A DNA stretch of 64,000 bases from Pseudonocardia autotrophica (GTDB lineage: Bacteria > Actinomycetota > Actinomycetes > Mycobacteriales > Pseudonocardiaceae), in NCBI RefSeq assembly GCF_003945385.1, contig NZ_AP018920.1, positions 6,448,001-6,512,000 on the forward strand, in the 5' to 3' direction. A model generated the notes under the pieces. That model was given only the letters and a program-made list of their open reading frames with translations, was not told the origin of the DNA and did not search any database. This document shows, in pieces, positions 8,735 to 16,433 of the stretch; position 1 is the stretch's first letter, and each line of letters opens with the position of its first letter. A program made the position numbers and the translations under genes.

Positions 8735-9952
8735 TCAGCCGGACAGGTCCCGGAGCACCGCCCTCAGGGTGTCGGCCAGCAGATCGATCTCGTCGTGGGT
8801 GATCACCAGCGGCGGCGCGAGCCGGACGGTGGCACCGTGTGTCTCCTTCGCCAGCACCCCGCGCCGGGCCAGCTCCACGCACACCTCCCGACCGGTACCG
8901 ACCGCCGGATCGACATCACAGCCGAACCAGAGCCCGATCCCGCGCACCGCGGTGAGCCCGGGCAGTGCGCGCAACCGCTCCCCCAGGTGCGCACCGTGGG
9001 CACGGGCGAGCTCCTGGAACGAGCCGTCGGCCAGCAGCCCGCACACCGCGGAACCGACCGCACAGGCGAGCGGGTTCCCGCCGAAGGTGGAGCCGTGCTC
9101 CCCTGGACGCAGCACGCCGAGCACGTCACGGCGCCCGACGACGGCGCTGACCGGCACGATCCCCCCGCCGAGCGCCTTACCGAGGGTGTAGAGATCGGCC
9201 CGGACTCCGGACAGCTCGGTGCACAGGGTGGCACCGGCGCGGCCGAGCCCGCACTGGATCTCGTCGCAGATCAGCAGCACGTCGCGCTGCGCGGTCAGCC
9301 TGCGCACCTGCGCGAGATAACCGCCAGGCGGCACGATCACCCCGGCCTCGCCCTGTACCGGCTCGATCAGCACGGCGACCGTGTCGTCGGTGAGCGCCGC
9401 GGCCAGCGCGCCGGCGTCGCCGAACGGGACGCGATCGAAACCGGGCGCGAACGGGCCGAAGCCCTCGCGGGCGGAGCGGTCGTCGGAGAAGCCGACGACG
9501 GTCGTCGTCCGGCCGTGGAAGTTGCCCCCGGCCACCACGATCCGGGCCCGACCGTCGGGGACCCCGCGGACCCGGTACCCCCACGCCCTGGCGACCTTGA
9601 TCGCGGACTCGACCGCCTCGGCGCCGGTGTTCATCGGGAGCACCGCGTCGGTGCCGGTGAGCTCGGCGAGATCGCGCTGGAACCCCGGCAACCGGTCGTT
9701 GTGGAATGCCCGCGCGGTCAGCGTGAGGGTGTCGAGCTGGCGGTGCGCGGCGGCGACCAGCGCCGGGTGCCGGTGTCCGAAGTTCAGCGCCGAGTAACCG
9801 GCGAGCGCGTCGAGGTAGCGGTTGCCGTCGACGTCGGTGACCCAGGCGCCGCGCCCCTCGGACAGCACCACGGGCAGCGGCTCGTAGGTGGCGACGCCGT
9901 ACCGGTCGGACAGGGCGATCTGCGCGTCCGTCAGGCCCTCGACGGCGGTCAT
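8735..9952 (-). CDS. rocD: Ornithine aminotransferase
   Basis: This is a 405-residue class-III PLP aminotransferase. The PLP lysine is K259 in LYTLGKALGGG. The motifs MNTGAEAVESAIKVAR, EPVQGEAGV, CDEIQCGLGRAG and STFGGNPLACAV are those of ornithine-oxo-acid transaminases, which convert ornithine to glutamate semialdehyde. The ATG overlaps the stop of ddaH by four bases (ATGA), so the pair is translationally coupled. Together the two genes would route methylarginine-derived citrulline/arginine/ornithine nitrogen into glutamate. The adjacent Lrp-type regulator probably controls them. Confidence 0.93.
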   Translation of the reverse strand: MTAVEGLTDAQIALSDRYGVATYEPLPVVLSEGRGAWVTDVDGNRYLDALAGYSALNFGHRHPALVAAAHRQLDTLTLTARAFHNDRLPGFQRDLAELTGTDAVLPMNTGAEAVESAIKVARAWGYRVRGVPDGRARIVVAGGNFHGRTTTVVGFSDDRSAREGFGPFAPGFDRVPFGDAGALAAALTDDTVAVLIEPVQGEAGVIVPPGGYLAQVRRLTAQRDVLLICDEIQCGLGRAGATLCTELSGVRADLYTLGKALGGGIVPVSAVVGRRDVLGVLRPGEHGSTFGGNPLACAVGSAVCGLLADGSFQELARAHGAHLGERLRALPGLTAVRGIGLWFGCDVDPAVGTGREVCVELARRGVLAKETHGATVRLAPPLVITHDEIDLLADTLRAVLRDLSG

Positions 9953-10752
9953 CGCCGGAGCTCCAGGGTGGCGCACTTGATCCCGCCGCCGCCGCGGCGC
10001 AGCTCGGAGGTGTCGATCCCGACCGTGCCGAAGCCGCGCTCGGCCAGCTCGGCGGCGAACTTCTCGGCCTGCGGGGCGTGCACGACGGTGCGACCGTCGG
10101 AGAAGCAGTTGAGCCCGAGCACCGCGGCGTCCGGCTCGGTGACGATCACCGCGTCCGGGAAGCGGAACCGCAGCACCTCCTGGGACGCGTCGTCGAACGC
10201 GGAGGGCAGGTAGGCCACCGAGCCGGGGCCACCGGCCGGGTCGAGCACGGCGAACGCGGTGTCCAGGTGATAGAAGCGCGGGTCGATCAGCCGCAGCCCG
10301 ACGACCTCCCGGCCGAACACCCGGGCGGCCTCGTCGTGCGCGCGCGGGTCGGTGCGGAAGCCGCTGCCCGCGTAGATCGTGGCGCCGACCGGCAGCAGAT
10401 CGCCCTCGCCCTCGTTGACGTGGTGCGCATCGTGCACATCGAGGCCCGCCGACCGGAACCAGGCGGCGTAGGCCGGGCCCTCGGCGGCCCGCTCGGCGTG
10501 CCGGAACCGCGCGGTGAGCGCGATCCCGTCGATCACCGTGCCCCCGTTGGCGGCGTAGACCATGTCCAGCAGGCCGGGCGACGGATCGACCAGACGCACG
10601 TCGAACCCGAGATCGCGGTAGGCCGCGCGCAGGTTGCGCCACTGCGCCAGCGCCAGCACGGCGTCGGTCGGCTGCTCCGGGCGCATCCACGGGTTGATCC
10701 GATAGCTGACGGCGAAGTGGGTGGGCGGGCACATCAGCACCGAGACGGTCAT
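9949..10752 (-). CDS. ddaH: Dimethylarginine dimethylaminohydrolase (DDAH)
   Basis: This 267-residue guanidine-modifying enzyme has the pentein fold. It begins with the actinobacterial DDAH sequence CPPTHFAVSYRINPWM. It contains YAANGGTVIDG, RTDPRAHDE and DPRFYHLDTAF, and ends with the catalytic Cys260 in GGGGIKCATLEL. It hydrolyses N-omega-methylated arginines to citrulline and methylamines. Arginine deiminase-like activity on other guanidines is the main alternative. It is first in a two-gene operon with rocD and divergent from an Lrp regulator across 99 bases that hold two inverted repeats. Confidence 0.9.
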   Translation of the reverse strand: MTVSVLMCPPTHFAVSYRINPWMRPEQPTDAVLALAQWRNLRAAYRDLGFDVRLVDPSPGLLDMVYAANGGTVIDGIALTARFRHAERAAEGPAYAAWFRSAGLDVHDAHHVNEGEGDLLPVGATIYAGSGFRTDPRAHDEAARVFGREVVGLRLIDPRFYHLDTAFAVLDPAGGPGSVAYLPSAFDDASQEVLRFRFPDAVIVTEPDAAVLGLNCFSDGRTVVHAPQAEKFAAELAERGFGTVGIDTSELRRGGGGIKCATLELRR

Positions 10753-10802
10753 GGGCACATCGTGACGCGCACGTGCCCGGCGTATCCCGCCTAAGTGCGC
10801 AC

Positions 10803-10847
10803 GATCGGCGCGTGATGTACCGATCTCGCGCACGAAGCTAGCGTGCG
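10803..10847. promoter_or_regulatory. Two inverted repeats in the ddaH/Lrp divergent intergenic region
   Basis: GATCGG (10803) pairs with CCGATC (10820), and CGCACG (10829) pairs with CGTGCG (10842). The second repeat overlaps the TAGCGT -10 hexamer (10839-10844) of the regulator gene. They are candidate sites for the adjacent Lrp/AsnC protein. Confidence 0.45.
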
Positions 10848-10851
10848 ACGC

Positions 10852-11283
10852 ATGGACGAGACCGACCGGCGACTGCTGGACCTGTTGCGCGTGAACGGCC
10901 GGATCGGCTGGGCCGAGCTCGGCGAGCGGATCGGGCTCTCGGCGTCCGCGGTGCGCCGCCGGGTGGACCGACTGACCGAGCGCGGGATCATCCGCGGCTT
11001 CACCGTCGATGTCGACCCGGACGCCGAGCAGGGCCCCGGTGTCGCCGCCTACGTGGAGCTGTTCTGCCGCGGCACGGTCGCACCCGGTGAGCTGCAGCGG
11101 ATGCTCTCCGCGGTGCCCGAGGTCGTCACCGCCGGGACGATCACCGGCGAGGCGGACGCCCTGGTGCTGCTCCGCTCCCGCGACGTCCGCTCGCTGGAGG
11201 ACGCCCTGGAGCGGCTGCGGATGGCGCCGAACGTCGACCACACCCGGTCCGCCGTCGTACTCACCTGGCTGGTCTCCCGCTGA
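10852..11283 (+). CDS. Lrp/AsnC family transcriptional regulator
   Basis: This 143-residue regulator has an N-terminal helix-turn-helix (DETDRRLLDLLRVNGRIGWAEL, then LSASAVRRRVDRL) and a C-terminal RAM/AsnC ligand domain (EVVTAGTITGEADALVLLR). ATG 10852 is chosen because TAGCGT lies seven bases upstream with no Shine-Dalgarno, so the message is probably leaderless. An in-frame GTG nine bases earlier is the alternative. Lrp-type proteins bind amino acids. The divergent arrangement with ddaH-rocD argues that this one responds to arginine, ornithine or a related amino acid. Confidence 0.92.
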   Translation: MDETDRRLLDLLRVNGRIGWAELGERIGLSASAVRRRVDRLTERGIIRGFTVDVDPDAEQGPGVAAYVELFCRGTVAPGELQRMLSAVPEVVTAGTITGEADALVLLRSRDVRSLEDALERLRMAPNVDHTRSAVVLTWLVSR

Positions 11284-11302
11284 GCCCGGCCCCGCGCCGG
11301 CA

Positions 11303-11331
11303 TTGAACTTCCGGACCGCCGGACGTACGAT
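11303..11331 (+). promoter_or_regulatory. Sigma-70-like promoter of the VOC gene
   Basis: TTGAAC (11303-11308) and TACGAT (11326-11331) are separated by 17 bases, near consensus. The start codon follows 32 bases later behind a GGGAG ribosome-binding site. AGTTCAA at 11341 is an inverted copy of the -35 region (TTGAACT), so a regulator may also act here. Confidence 0.6.
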
Positions 11332-11363
11332 TCGATTGAGAGTTCAACATTCTGGGAGTGATC

Positions 11364-11870
11364 ATGCCCGTCCAGCGCCTCAACCACGCCGTGCTCTACG
11401 TCCGCGATGCCGCTCGCAGCGTCGCCTTCTACGCCGATGTGCTCGGCTTCCGCACGGTGACCGAGCTCCCCGGTGGCCGCGGCGCGTTCCTGCAGGCCGC
11501 CGGTTCGTCCAACGACCACGATCTGGCCGTGTTCTCGATCGGCGAGCAGGCCGGGGCGTCCCAGGCCGGGCGCTCGACGGTCGGGCTCTACCACCTCGCG
11601 TGGGAGGTCGACACCCTCGGCGAGCTGGCCGCGATCGAGCAGCGGCTGCGCGCCGCCGGCGCACTGGTCGGTGCCTCCGATCACGGCTCCACCAAGGCGC
11701 TCTACGCCCACGACCCGGACGGGCTGGAGTTCGAGGTCTGCTGGCTGGTGCCCGCGGCCCTGCTCGGCGAGGACACCGGCATGCGCACCGAGCGGCTCGA
11801 CCTGGCCGCCGAGATCGCCCGCTACGGCGCCGACACCACGGGCGGGCTCGGGGTGTCCGTCCCGGCGTAA
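11364..11870 (+). CDS. VOC family (glyoxalase/extradiol dioxygenase-like) protein
   Basis: This 168-residue protein has two vicinal-oxygen-chelate beta-alpha-beta modules: LNHAVLYVRDAARSVAFYADVLGF at the start and LYHLAWEVDTLGEL in the middle. The His of LNHAV, the His of LYHLAWEV and the Glu of DGLEFEVCWL are the expected metal ligands. The length and the DPDGLEFEV signature resemble catechol-2,3-dioxygenase-like proteins, but a dioxygenase function is not proven. ATG 11364 has GGGAG seven bases upstream. An in-frame GTG at 11358 is too close to that site. Confidence 0.85.
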   Translation: MPVQRLNHAVLYVRDAARSVAFYADVLGFRTVTELPGGRGAFLQAAGSSNDHDLAVFSIGEQAGASQAGRSTVGLYHLAWEVDTLGELAAIEQRLRAAGALVGASDHGSTKALYAHDPDGLEFEVCWLVPAALLGEDTGMRTERLDLAAEIARYGADTTGGLGVSVPA

Positions 11871-11892
11871 CGCGCAGCCCGCCGCGGGCCCT

Positions 11893-11988
11893 GTCGGGAT
11901 CACCGCCGGTCGGGATCACCGCCGGTCGGAGTCACTGCCGGTCGGGGTCACTGCCGGTCGGGGTCACTGCCGGTCGGGGTCACTGCCG
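11893..11988. repeat. Six tandem copies of a 16-base repeat
   Basis: A 16-base unit (GTCGGGGTCACTGCCG and variants) occurs six times head to tail. The first two copies are GTCGGGATCACCGCCG, the third starts GTCGGAG and the last three are identical. The array fills the space between the convergent VOC and GntR genes. The near-identity of the last copies points to recent slippage. Confidence 0.95.
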
Positions 11989-12028
11989 CGTCGGCCCGGA
12001 CGTCCCCGCGCCGTCGGAGCCGGGCGGT

Positions 12029-12811
12029 TCACCGGCCGGCCGGCCGGTCCGCCGTCTCCGACAGGTCCACCCGGTACCCGGCGCGGGCGGAGAACTGCGC
12101 GGTGACCGAGAACCGGTCACCGCGCACGAGGGTGTGCCGCCACTCGACGGGCCGTCCACCGGCCAGCCCGAGCCGCTCGATGGCCAGCGCGGCGACACCG
12201 TCGCCGATCCCGAGCAGCTCCTGCTCGCCGCGGCCGGGAATGACCGCCCGGATGTTCTCGCTGCCGCCGTCCACCCTGATCCCGCAGCGCCGCCGGTACT
12301 CCGGATACAGACCGGTGTGCGAGAAGTCGACGTCCAGCAGCGGCGCGGCGAGCTCCTCCGGCAGCCACACCCGGTCGACGGCGAGCGGCTCGGAGTCGGC
12401 CAGGCGCAACCGTTCCAGGTGCACCAGCGGGGTGGACTCCTCCAGCCCCATCCGGGCGGCGACGACGCCGTCGGCCCGCACCTCGAAGGTCCGGACCACG
12501 CTGCGCTGGGTCCGGCCGGCCGCCTCGACCGCGACGTAGAGCGAGTAGGGCTCGTCGAGCGGCTGCTCGATCGCGGCCGGACCGGCCGGGCGGGCGACCC
12601 GGCCGCGGCTAGCGACGACGGCGCCGTCCTCCCGCATCCGGCGCAGCGCCTCCCGGACGGTGTAGCGGCTCACCGAGTACTCGGCGGCGAGCGCGAACTC
12701 ACCGGGCAGGGCGGCCTCGAACTCGCCGTCCTCCAGCCGGCGGCGCAGGTCGGCCAGCAGCTGCTGCCACAGCGGCGTCCCGTCGCCGCGGACCAGCGCG
12801 CGCCCACCCAT
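12029..12811 (-). CDS. GntR family (HutC/UTRA-type) transcriptional regulator
   Basis: This 260-residue regulator has an N-terminal winged helix (PLWQQLLADLRRRLEDGEF, then YSVSRYTVREALRRMREDG) and a C-terminal UTRA ligand domain (EESTPLVHLERLRLADSEPLAVDRV). ATG 12811 (MGGRALVRGDGTPLW) has GGGGAG upstream. Longer upstream starts would run into the divergent TenA promoter. It is divergent from tenA and the oxidase gene across 97 bases and is the likely local regulator. UTRA domains bind small metabolites such as sugar phosphates or histidine-pathway compounds. The ligand is unknown here. Confidence 0.9.
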   Translation of the reverse strand: MGGRALVRGDGTPLWQQLLADLRRRLEDGEFEAALPGEFALAAEYSVSRYTVREALRRMREDGAVVASRGRVARPAGPAAIEQPLDEPYSLYVAVEAAGRTQRSVVRTFEVRADGVVAARMGLEESTPLVHLERLRLADSEPLAVDRVWLPEELAAPLLDVDFSHTGLYPEYRRRCGIRVDGGSENIRAVIPGRGEQELLGIGDGVAALAIERLGLAGGRPVEWRHTLVRGDRFSVTAQFSARAGYRVDLSETADRPAGR

Positions 12812-12895
12812 CTCGGCACTCCCCGTTCGGGTCGATGATCCGTTCACCGTAGGCGACGGGGCCGGGGTGACGGCCTCCCGCCCGCCGGGGCCCCC

Positions 12896-12901
12896 TAACG
12901 T
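12896..12901 (+). promoter_or_regulatory. -10 hexamer for leaderless tenA-like transcript
   Basis: TAACGT lies seven bases before ATG 12909, with no ribosome-binding site. This fixes the start codon. Confidence 0.5.
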
Positions 12902-12908
12902 GGGCGCC

Positions 12909-13541
12909 ATGTCGTTCAGCGGGCAGCTGCGGGAGTCGAGCACGACGGTGTGGGACGCGGCGGTCGGGCACCGCTTCGTCGACGAGCTGTGGGCCGGAAC
13001 GGTGGACCGCGCCGTCCTGCGGCGCTACCTGGAGCAGGACTTCCAGTTCGTCGACTCGTTCGTCGCGCTGCTGGGCGCCGCGGTCGCGAACGCCGACCGG
13101 CCGTCGCCCCGGGTCCGGCTGGCCCGCCAGCTCGGGCTGGTCGCCGGGCCGGAGAACGACTACTTCGAGCGTTCACTGGGCGAGCTCGACGGGACCGCCA
13201 CACCGGTCCGGGCCGCCCCCACCGTCGGGTTCCTGGAGCTGATGGACTCGGCGCGCGAGGACGGATACCCCGAAGCCCTCGCGGTGCTGGTGGTCGCCGA
13301 GTGGCTGTACCTGGACTGGGCGTCCCGGCCGGACACCCCGACCCCGGACGACGTGATCTGCCGGGAGTGGATCGAACTGCACCGCGGCGTCGAGTTCGAG
13401 GAGTGGGTGGTGTTCCTGCGCGCCGAGCTGGATCGGGTCGCCGCCGATCTCGACCCGCAGCGGCGGGAACGGGTGGCGGCGCTGTTCGTCCGCGCCGTCG
13501 ACCTGGAACTGGCGTTCTTCGACGCCGCCTACGAAGGCTGA
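12909..13541 (+). CDS. TenA family protein (thiaminase II/aminopyrimidine aminohydrolase-like)
   Basis: This 210-residue all-helical protein is of the TenA/PqqC haem-oxygenase-like fold. It contains RRYLEQDFQFVDSFVALLGAAV near residue 35 and VVAEWLYLDWASR near residue 138, with the Glu and Tyr found in TenA active sites. There is no Cys at the usual nucleophile position that I can identify, so it may be a TenA_E-type salvage enzyme. The FAD-dependent oxidase gene follows after six bases. TenA plus a glycine/D-amino-acid-oxidase-like protein recalls thiamine salvage and thiazole formation, but that link is inference. Confidence 0.8.
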   Translation: MSFSGQLRESSTTVWDAAVGHRFVDELWAGTVDRAVLRRYLEQDFQFVDSFVALLGAAVANADRPSPRVRLARQLGLVAGPENDYFERSLGELDGTATPVRAAPTVGFLELMDSAREDGYPEALAVLVVAEWLYLDWASRPDTPTPDDVICREWIELHRGVEFEEWVVFLRAELDRVAADLDPQRRERVAALFVRAVDLELAFFDAAYEG

Positions 13542-13547
13542 TCCGGG

Positions 13548-14510
13548 ATGGCCGGCCGGGCGGTCGTCGTCGGTGCCGGGATCACCGGGCTGAGCTGCGC
13601 GGTCCGGCTGAGCGAGCAGGGCTGGTCGGTCCGGGTGCTGTCCGATCTCGCGGTGCACGAGTCGACCTCGCACCTGGCGGCCGCGGTGTGGTTCCCGACC
13701 CGCTCCGGGCCGCGGGACAAGGTCCTCGACTGGGGCCGCCGCACCTTCGACACCCTCGCCGCGCAGGCCCGCGACGGCGTCCCCGGCGTGCTGATGCGCG
13801 AGTCGCTGACTCTGTACCGGCACGAGCCGGAGCCGCAGTGGTGGGCTGCTGCGGTCGGCCCCCTGCGCCCCGCACGGCGCGACGAGCTGCCGCCCGGCTA
13901 CCCGCACGGACTGCGGTTCGCGGTGCCGCTGGTCGAGATGCCGGTGTACCTGCCGTGGCTGGCCGGGCTGGCCAGGGACCGCGGCATCACGCTGGAACGG
14001 CGGCGGGTGGCGTCGCTGACCGAGGCCGGTGCGGACGCCGATCTGGTCGTGCACTGCTCCGGGCTCGGTGCGCGCACGCTGGTCGGCGACGCCTCGGTGA
14101 CACCGGTGCGCGGGCAGATCGTCCGCGTCCGGAACCCCGGGCTGGTCCTGTCGGTACGCGACGAGGCGCATCCGGCGGGCCGCGCGTACGTGCACCCGCG
14201 CGAGCACGACTGCATTCTCGGCGGCACCCTCGACGACGGGGCCTGGGACGCCACCCCGGATCCGGCGGTCGGCGCGGCGATCATCGAGCGCTGCCTGGAC
14301 ATCGCACCGGCGCTGCGCGGGGCGCCGGTGCTCGAGCACGTGGCCGGACTGCGCCCGGCCCGCCCGGAGGTCCGGCTGGAGGCCGAACCCGCCACCACCG
14401 ACCGTCCGCGGGTCATCCACGACTACGGCCACGGCGGCTCCGGGATCACGCTCTCCTGGGGCTGCGCGGACGACGTCGCGGCGCTGGCCGGACCGGCTGT
14501 CCACAGCTGA
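13548..14510 (+). CDS. FAD-dependent D-amino-acid oxidase family protein
   Basis: This 320-residue flavoprotein has the N-terminal Rossmann motif GAGITGLSCAVRLSEQG. The DAAO-specific C-terminal blocks GLRPARPEVRLE (substrate-carboxylate Arg) and HDYGHGGSGITLSWG are present. The domain order and length are those of D-amino-acid oxidase, which oxidises D-amino acids to 2-oxo acids with release of ammonia and hydrogen peroxide. It starts six bases after the TenA gene, so the two form an operon. A role as a ThiO-like glycine oxidase is a reasonable alternative given the TenA neighbour. Confidence 0.87.
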   Translation: MAGRAVVVGAGITGLSCAVRLSEQGWSVRVLSDLAVHESTSHLAAAVWFPTRSGPRDKVLDWGRRTFDTLAAQARDGVPGVLMRESLTLYRHEPEPQWWAAAVGPLRPARRDELPPGYPHGLRFAVPLVEMPVYLPWLAGLARDRGITLERRRVASLTEAGADADLVVHCSGLGARTLVGDASVTPVRGQIVRVRNPGLVLSVRDEAHPAGRAYVHPREHDCILGGTLDDGAWDATPDPAVGAAIIERCLDIAPALRGAPVLEHVAGLRPARPEVRLEAEPATTDRPRVIHDYGHGGSGITLSWGCADDVAALAGPAVHS

Positions 14511-14534
14511 TCCACATGTGTAGAACCGGCGCAC

Positions 14535-14540
14535 TACGGT
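14535..14540 (+). promoter_or_regulatory. -10 hexamer for leaderless cutA transcript
   Basis: TACGGT lies seven bases before ATG 14548. No ribosome-binding site is present. Confidence 0.5.
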
Positions 14541-14547
14541 GCCCGGC

Positions 14548-14898
14548 ATGAGCGAGCACAGTGCCGTCCCCGGTGCCGTCCCCGGTCCCGTCTGCACCGT
14601 CGTGACCACCACCGACAGCGAGCCGGCCGCGCGCGATCTGGCGGCCGGCGCGGTGGCGGCCCGGCTCGGCGCCTGCGCGCAGGTCGTCGGCCCGGTCACC
14701 AGTGTCTTCCGCTGGGACGGCGCGGTGCAGACCGAGCAGGAGTGGCGGGTGGAGATCAAGACCGCCGCCGACCGGGTCGACGCCCTCACCGGCCATTTGC
14801 GGGAACGGCACACCTACGACGTCCCCGAGATCATCGCGGCAGCGGTCACCGGAGGAAGTGCCGACTACCTGTCCTGGGTGGTCGCCGAGACCCGCTGA
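14548..14898 (+). CDS. cutA: Divalent-cation tolerance protein CutA
   Basis: This 116-residue protein is of the trimeric CutA1 family. It contains VVTTTDSEPAARDLAAGAVAARLGACAQV, typical of the first helix, the WEDG-like FRWDGAVQTEQEW and the C-terminal DVPEIIAAAVTGGSADYLSWV. CutA proteins are small ferredoxin-like trimers linked to copper tolerance, although their biochemical role is unclear. ATG 14548 is favoured by the TACGGT hexamer seven bases upstream. An in-frame GTG at 14539 is the alternative. Confidence 0.93.
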   Translation: MSEHSAVPGAVPGPVCTVVTTTDSEPAARDLAAGAVAARLGACAQVVGPVTSVFRWDGAVQTEQEWRVEIKTAADRVDALTGHLRERHTYDVPEIIAAAVTGGSADYLSWVVAETR

Positions 14899-14985
14899 TC
14901 CGCTGGTCAGGTCGGGTCGCGCGGCCGTCCGGGCGGGGGTACGTTCCGGAAACGGCCCACCCGGGCGACCCGCACGGAGGACGAC

Positions 14986-15969
14986 ATGGCCGATGGCGTT
15001 CCCGGAACCGGAGTCGTCCGGATCAGCTTCCGCTCGAGCGAGCCGGCCGCCGTCGAGCAGTTCGCCGCCGAGCACTACGCGGCCACCTCGGTGCGGCCCG
15101 GGGAGAGCGGGCGCGCGTTCGAGCTGGGGCACGACACGCTCGTCGTTCCCGGCCTCGAACTGAGCCAGCTCTGGGTCACCCTCGGGATCGACGCCCTGAT
15201 GGACCCGGTTCAGGAGCGGTACGTCGTGGACACCGTCTGCGACGGCCGGATGCAGTGGGACACCGAGGCGTACGGCTCGATCCGGCTCGGCGCGGGTGAC
15301 GTCGCGCTGTTGCCGGTGCGGGGCCGGTTCCGCGACGTCGTCGAGGACATCGATCTGGACGTCGCCGCGCTGGACGCCCGCCGGGTCGCCGCGTTCGCCG
15401 AGCAGATGCACGGGATCCCGGCCGAGCGGTTCGCCGTCACCGGGCTGCTGCCCGTCTCCGGGGCCGCGGCCCGGTGGTGGGACGCCGTGCTCGTGCACGT
15501 CCGGGACCGGGTGCTGGGCAACCCGCTGCTGCTCGACAACCCGATGGTCCTCGACGCCGCGTTCCACCGGCTCGCGGTGACGTTCCTGGCGACGTTCCCG
15601 AACACCGCGCTCGACGGCGAGCCCGAGCGGAGCCGGCGGCCGGTTCCGCACCTGGGCCGGGGCGTCGTCGCCCGGGTGGTCGACTACCTGCACTCCCACG
15701 CCGATCTCCCGATCGGTCCCGCCGATCTGGTCCGGCTGACCGATATGCCCGCCCGGACCGCGCTGGCGAGCCTGCGCCGGGCCGGGGTCGATCCGGCGCT
15801 CGTGCTCTGGCACAGCCGGCTGTACGGCGCCCGCCGGGACCTGCTCGACGACGATCGCCCCGATCCCGCCCGGACGGCCGCCCGCTGGGGCTTCACCCAC
15901 CTCGGACGTTTCCGGGTCGCCTACGCCCAGGAGTTCGGCGAGACGCCGGAGGAGACCGCGCGGTCGTGA
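14986..15969 (+). CDS. AraC family transcriptional regulator
   Basis: This is a 327-residue regulator. The first ~210 residues resemble the AraC-binding-like effector domain (FELGHDTLVV, DTEAYGSIRLGAGDVALLPV). The last ~100 carry the double helix-turn-helix, ending in RWGFTHLGRFRVAYAQEFGETPEET, the AraC family signature. The first HTH (DLVRLTDMPARTALASLRRAG) is degenerate. GGAGG precedes ATG 14986. No divergently transcribed target is adjacent, and the effector is unknown. Confidence 0.88.
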   Translation: MADGVPGTGVVRISFRSSEPAAVEQFAAEHYAATSVRPGESGRAFELGHDTLVVPGLELSQLWVTLGIDALMDPVQERYVVDTVCDGRMQWDTEAYGSIRLGAGDVALLPVRGRFRDVVEDIDLDVAALDARRVAAFAEQMHGIPAERFAVTGLLPVSGAAARWWDAVLVHVRDRVLGNPLLLDNPMVLDAAFHRLAVTFLATFPNTALDGEPERSRRPVPHLGRGVVARVVDYLHSHADLPIGPADLVRLTDMPARTALASLRRAGVDPALVLWHSRLYGARRDLLDDDRPDPARTAARWGFTHLGRFRVAYAQEFGETPEETARS

Positions 15970-15975
15970 TCACCA

Positions 15976-16001
15976 TTTGATGGATTAAGATTTCCATCAA
16001 A
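15976..16001. promoter_or_regulatory. Perfect 9-8-9 inverted repeat operator of the ArsR/SulP operon
   Basis: TTTGATGGA (15976-15984) and TCCATCAAA (15993-16001) flank an AT-rich 8-base spacer. The AT-rich palindrome stands out in this GC-rich DNA. It overlaps a TAAGAT -10-like hexamer (15986-15991) and ends two bases before the GAGGAGG ribosome-binding site of the ArsR gene. This is the position and shape of an ArsR autoregulatory operator. Confidence 0.8.
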
Positions 16002-16019
16002 CGAGGAGGTCGACGGCGA

Positions 16020-16433
16020 ATGCCCGCACGCCTGCGTAGCACCGAACCGCTGTACCGGATCAAGGCCGACCTGTTCAAGTGCCTTGCGCACCCGGCCCGG
16101 ATCCAGGTACTCGAGGAGCTCGCCGCGGCGGGTGAGGACGGCGCCGGGGTCACCCGGCTGCTGGAGACCACCGGCTGCGAGGCGTCCCAGCTCTCCCAGC
16201 ATCTCGCCGTGCTGCGCCGGGCCGGAGTGGTCACCTCCACCCGCACCGGCAACGCGGTCGACTACCGGCTCGCCGAGCCGCTCGTCGCCGAGCTGCTGGT
16301 CGTCGCCAGGGCGTTCCTGCTGTCGAGCCTGACCCGCGACGAGGCCCGGCTGGAGGCGGCCAGGGCGCTGCCCCCGCTACCGGGTGCGACCCCGGCGACG
16401 CTGCTCGACGCGACCACCGAGCCCAGCCGGTGA
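16020..16433 (+). CDS. ArsR family winged-helix repressor
   Basis: This 137-residue ArsR/SmtB-type protein has KCLAHPARIQVLEEL at the start of the winged helix and the recognition helix CEASQLSQHLAVLRRAGVV. A Cys lies at the start of the recognition helix and another in FKCLAHPA. Such residues can form metal sites in this family, but the pair does not match a defined class. GAGGAGG lies ten bases before ATG 16020. The gene overlaps the SulP transporter gene by four bases. It most likely represses itself and the transporter through the adjacent palindrome. Confidence 0.9.
   Translation: MPARLRSTEPLYRIKADLFKCLAHPARIQVLEELAAAGEDGAGVTRLLETTGCEASQLSQHLAVLRRAGVVTSTRTGNAVDYRLAEPLVAELLVVARAFLLSSLTRDEARLEAARALPPLPGATPATLLDATTEPSR

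Noticed and set aside
11893..11988. CRISPR-like array
   Set aside because: The 16-base copies are contiguous with no spacers, and there are no cas genes.
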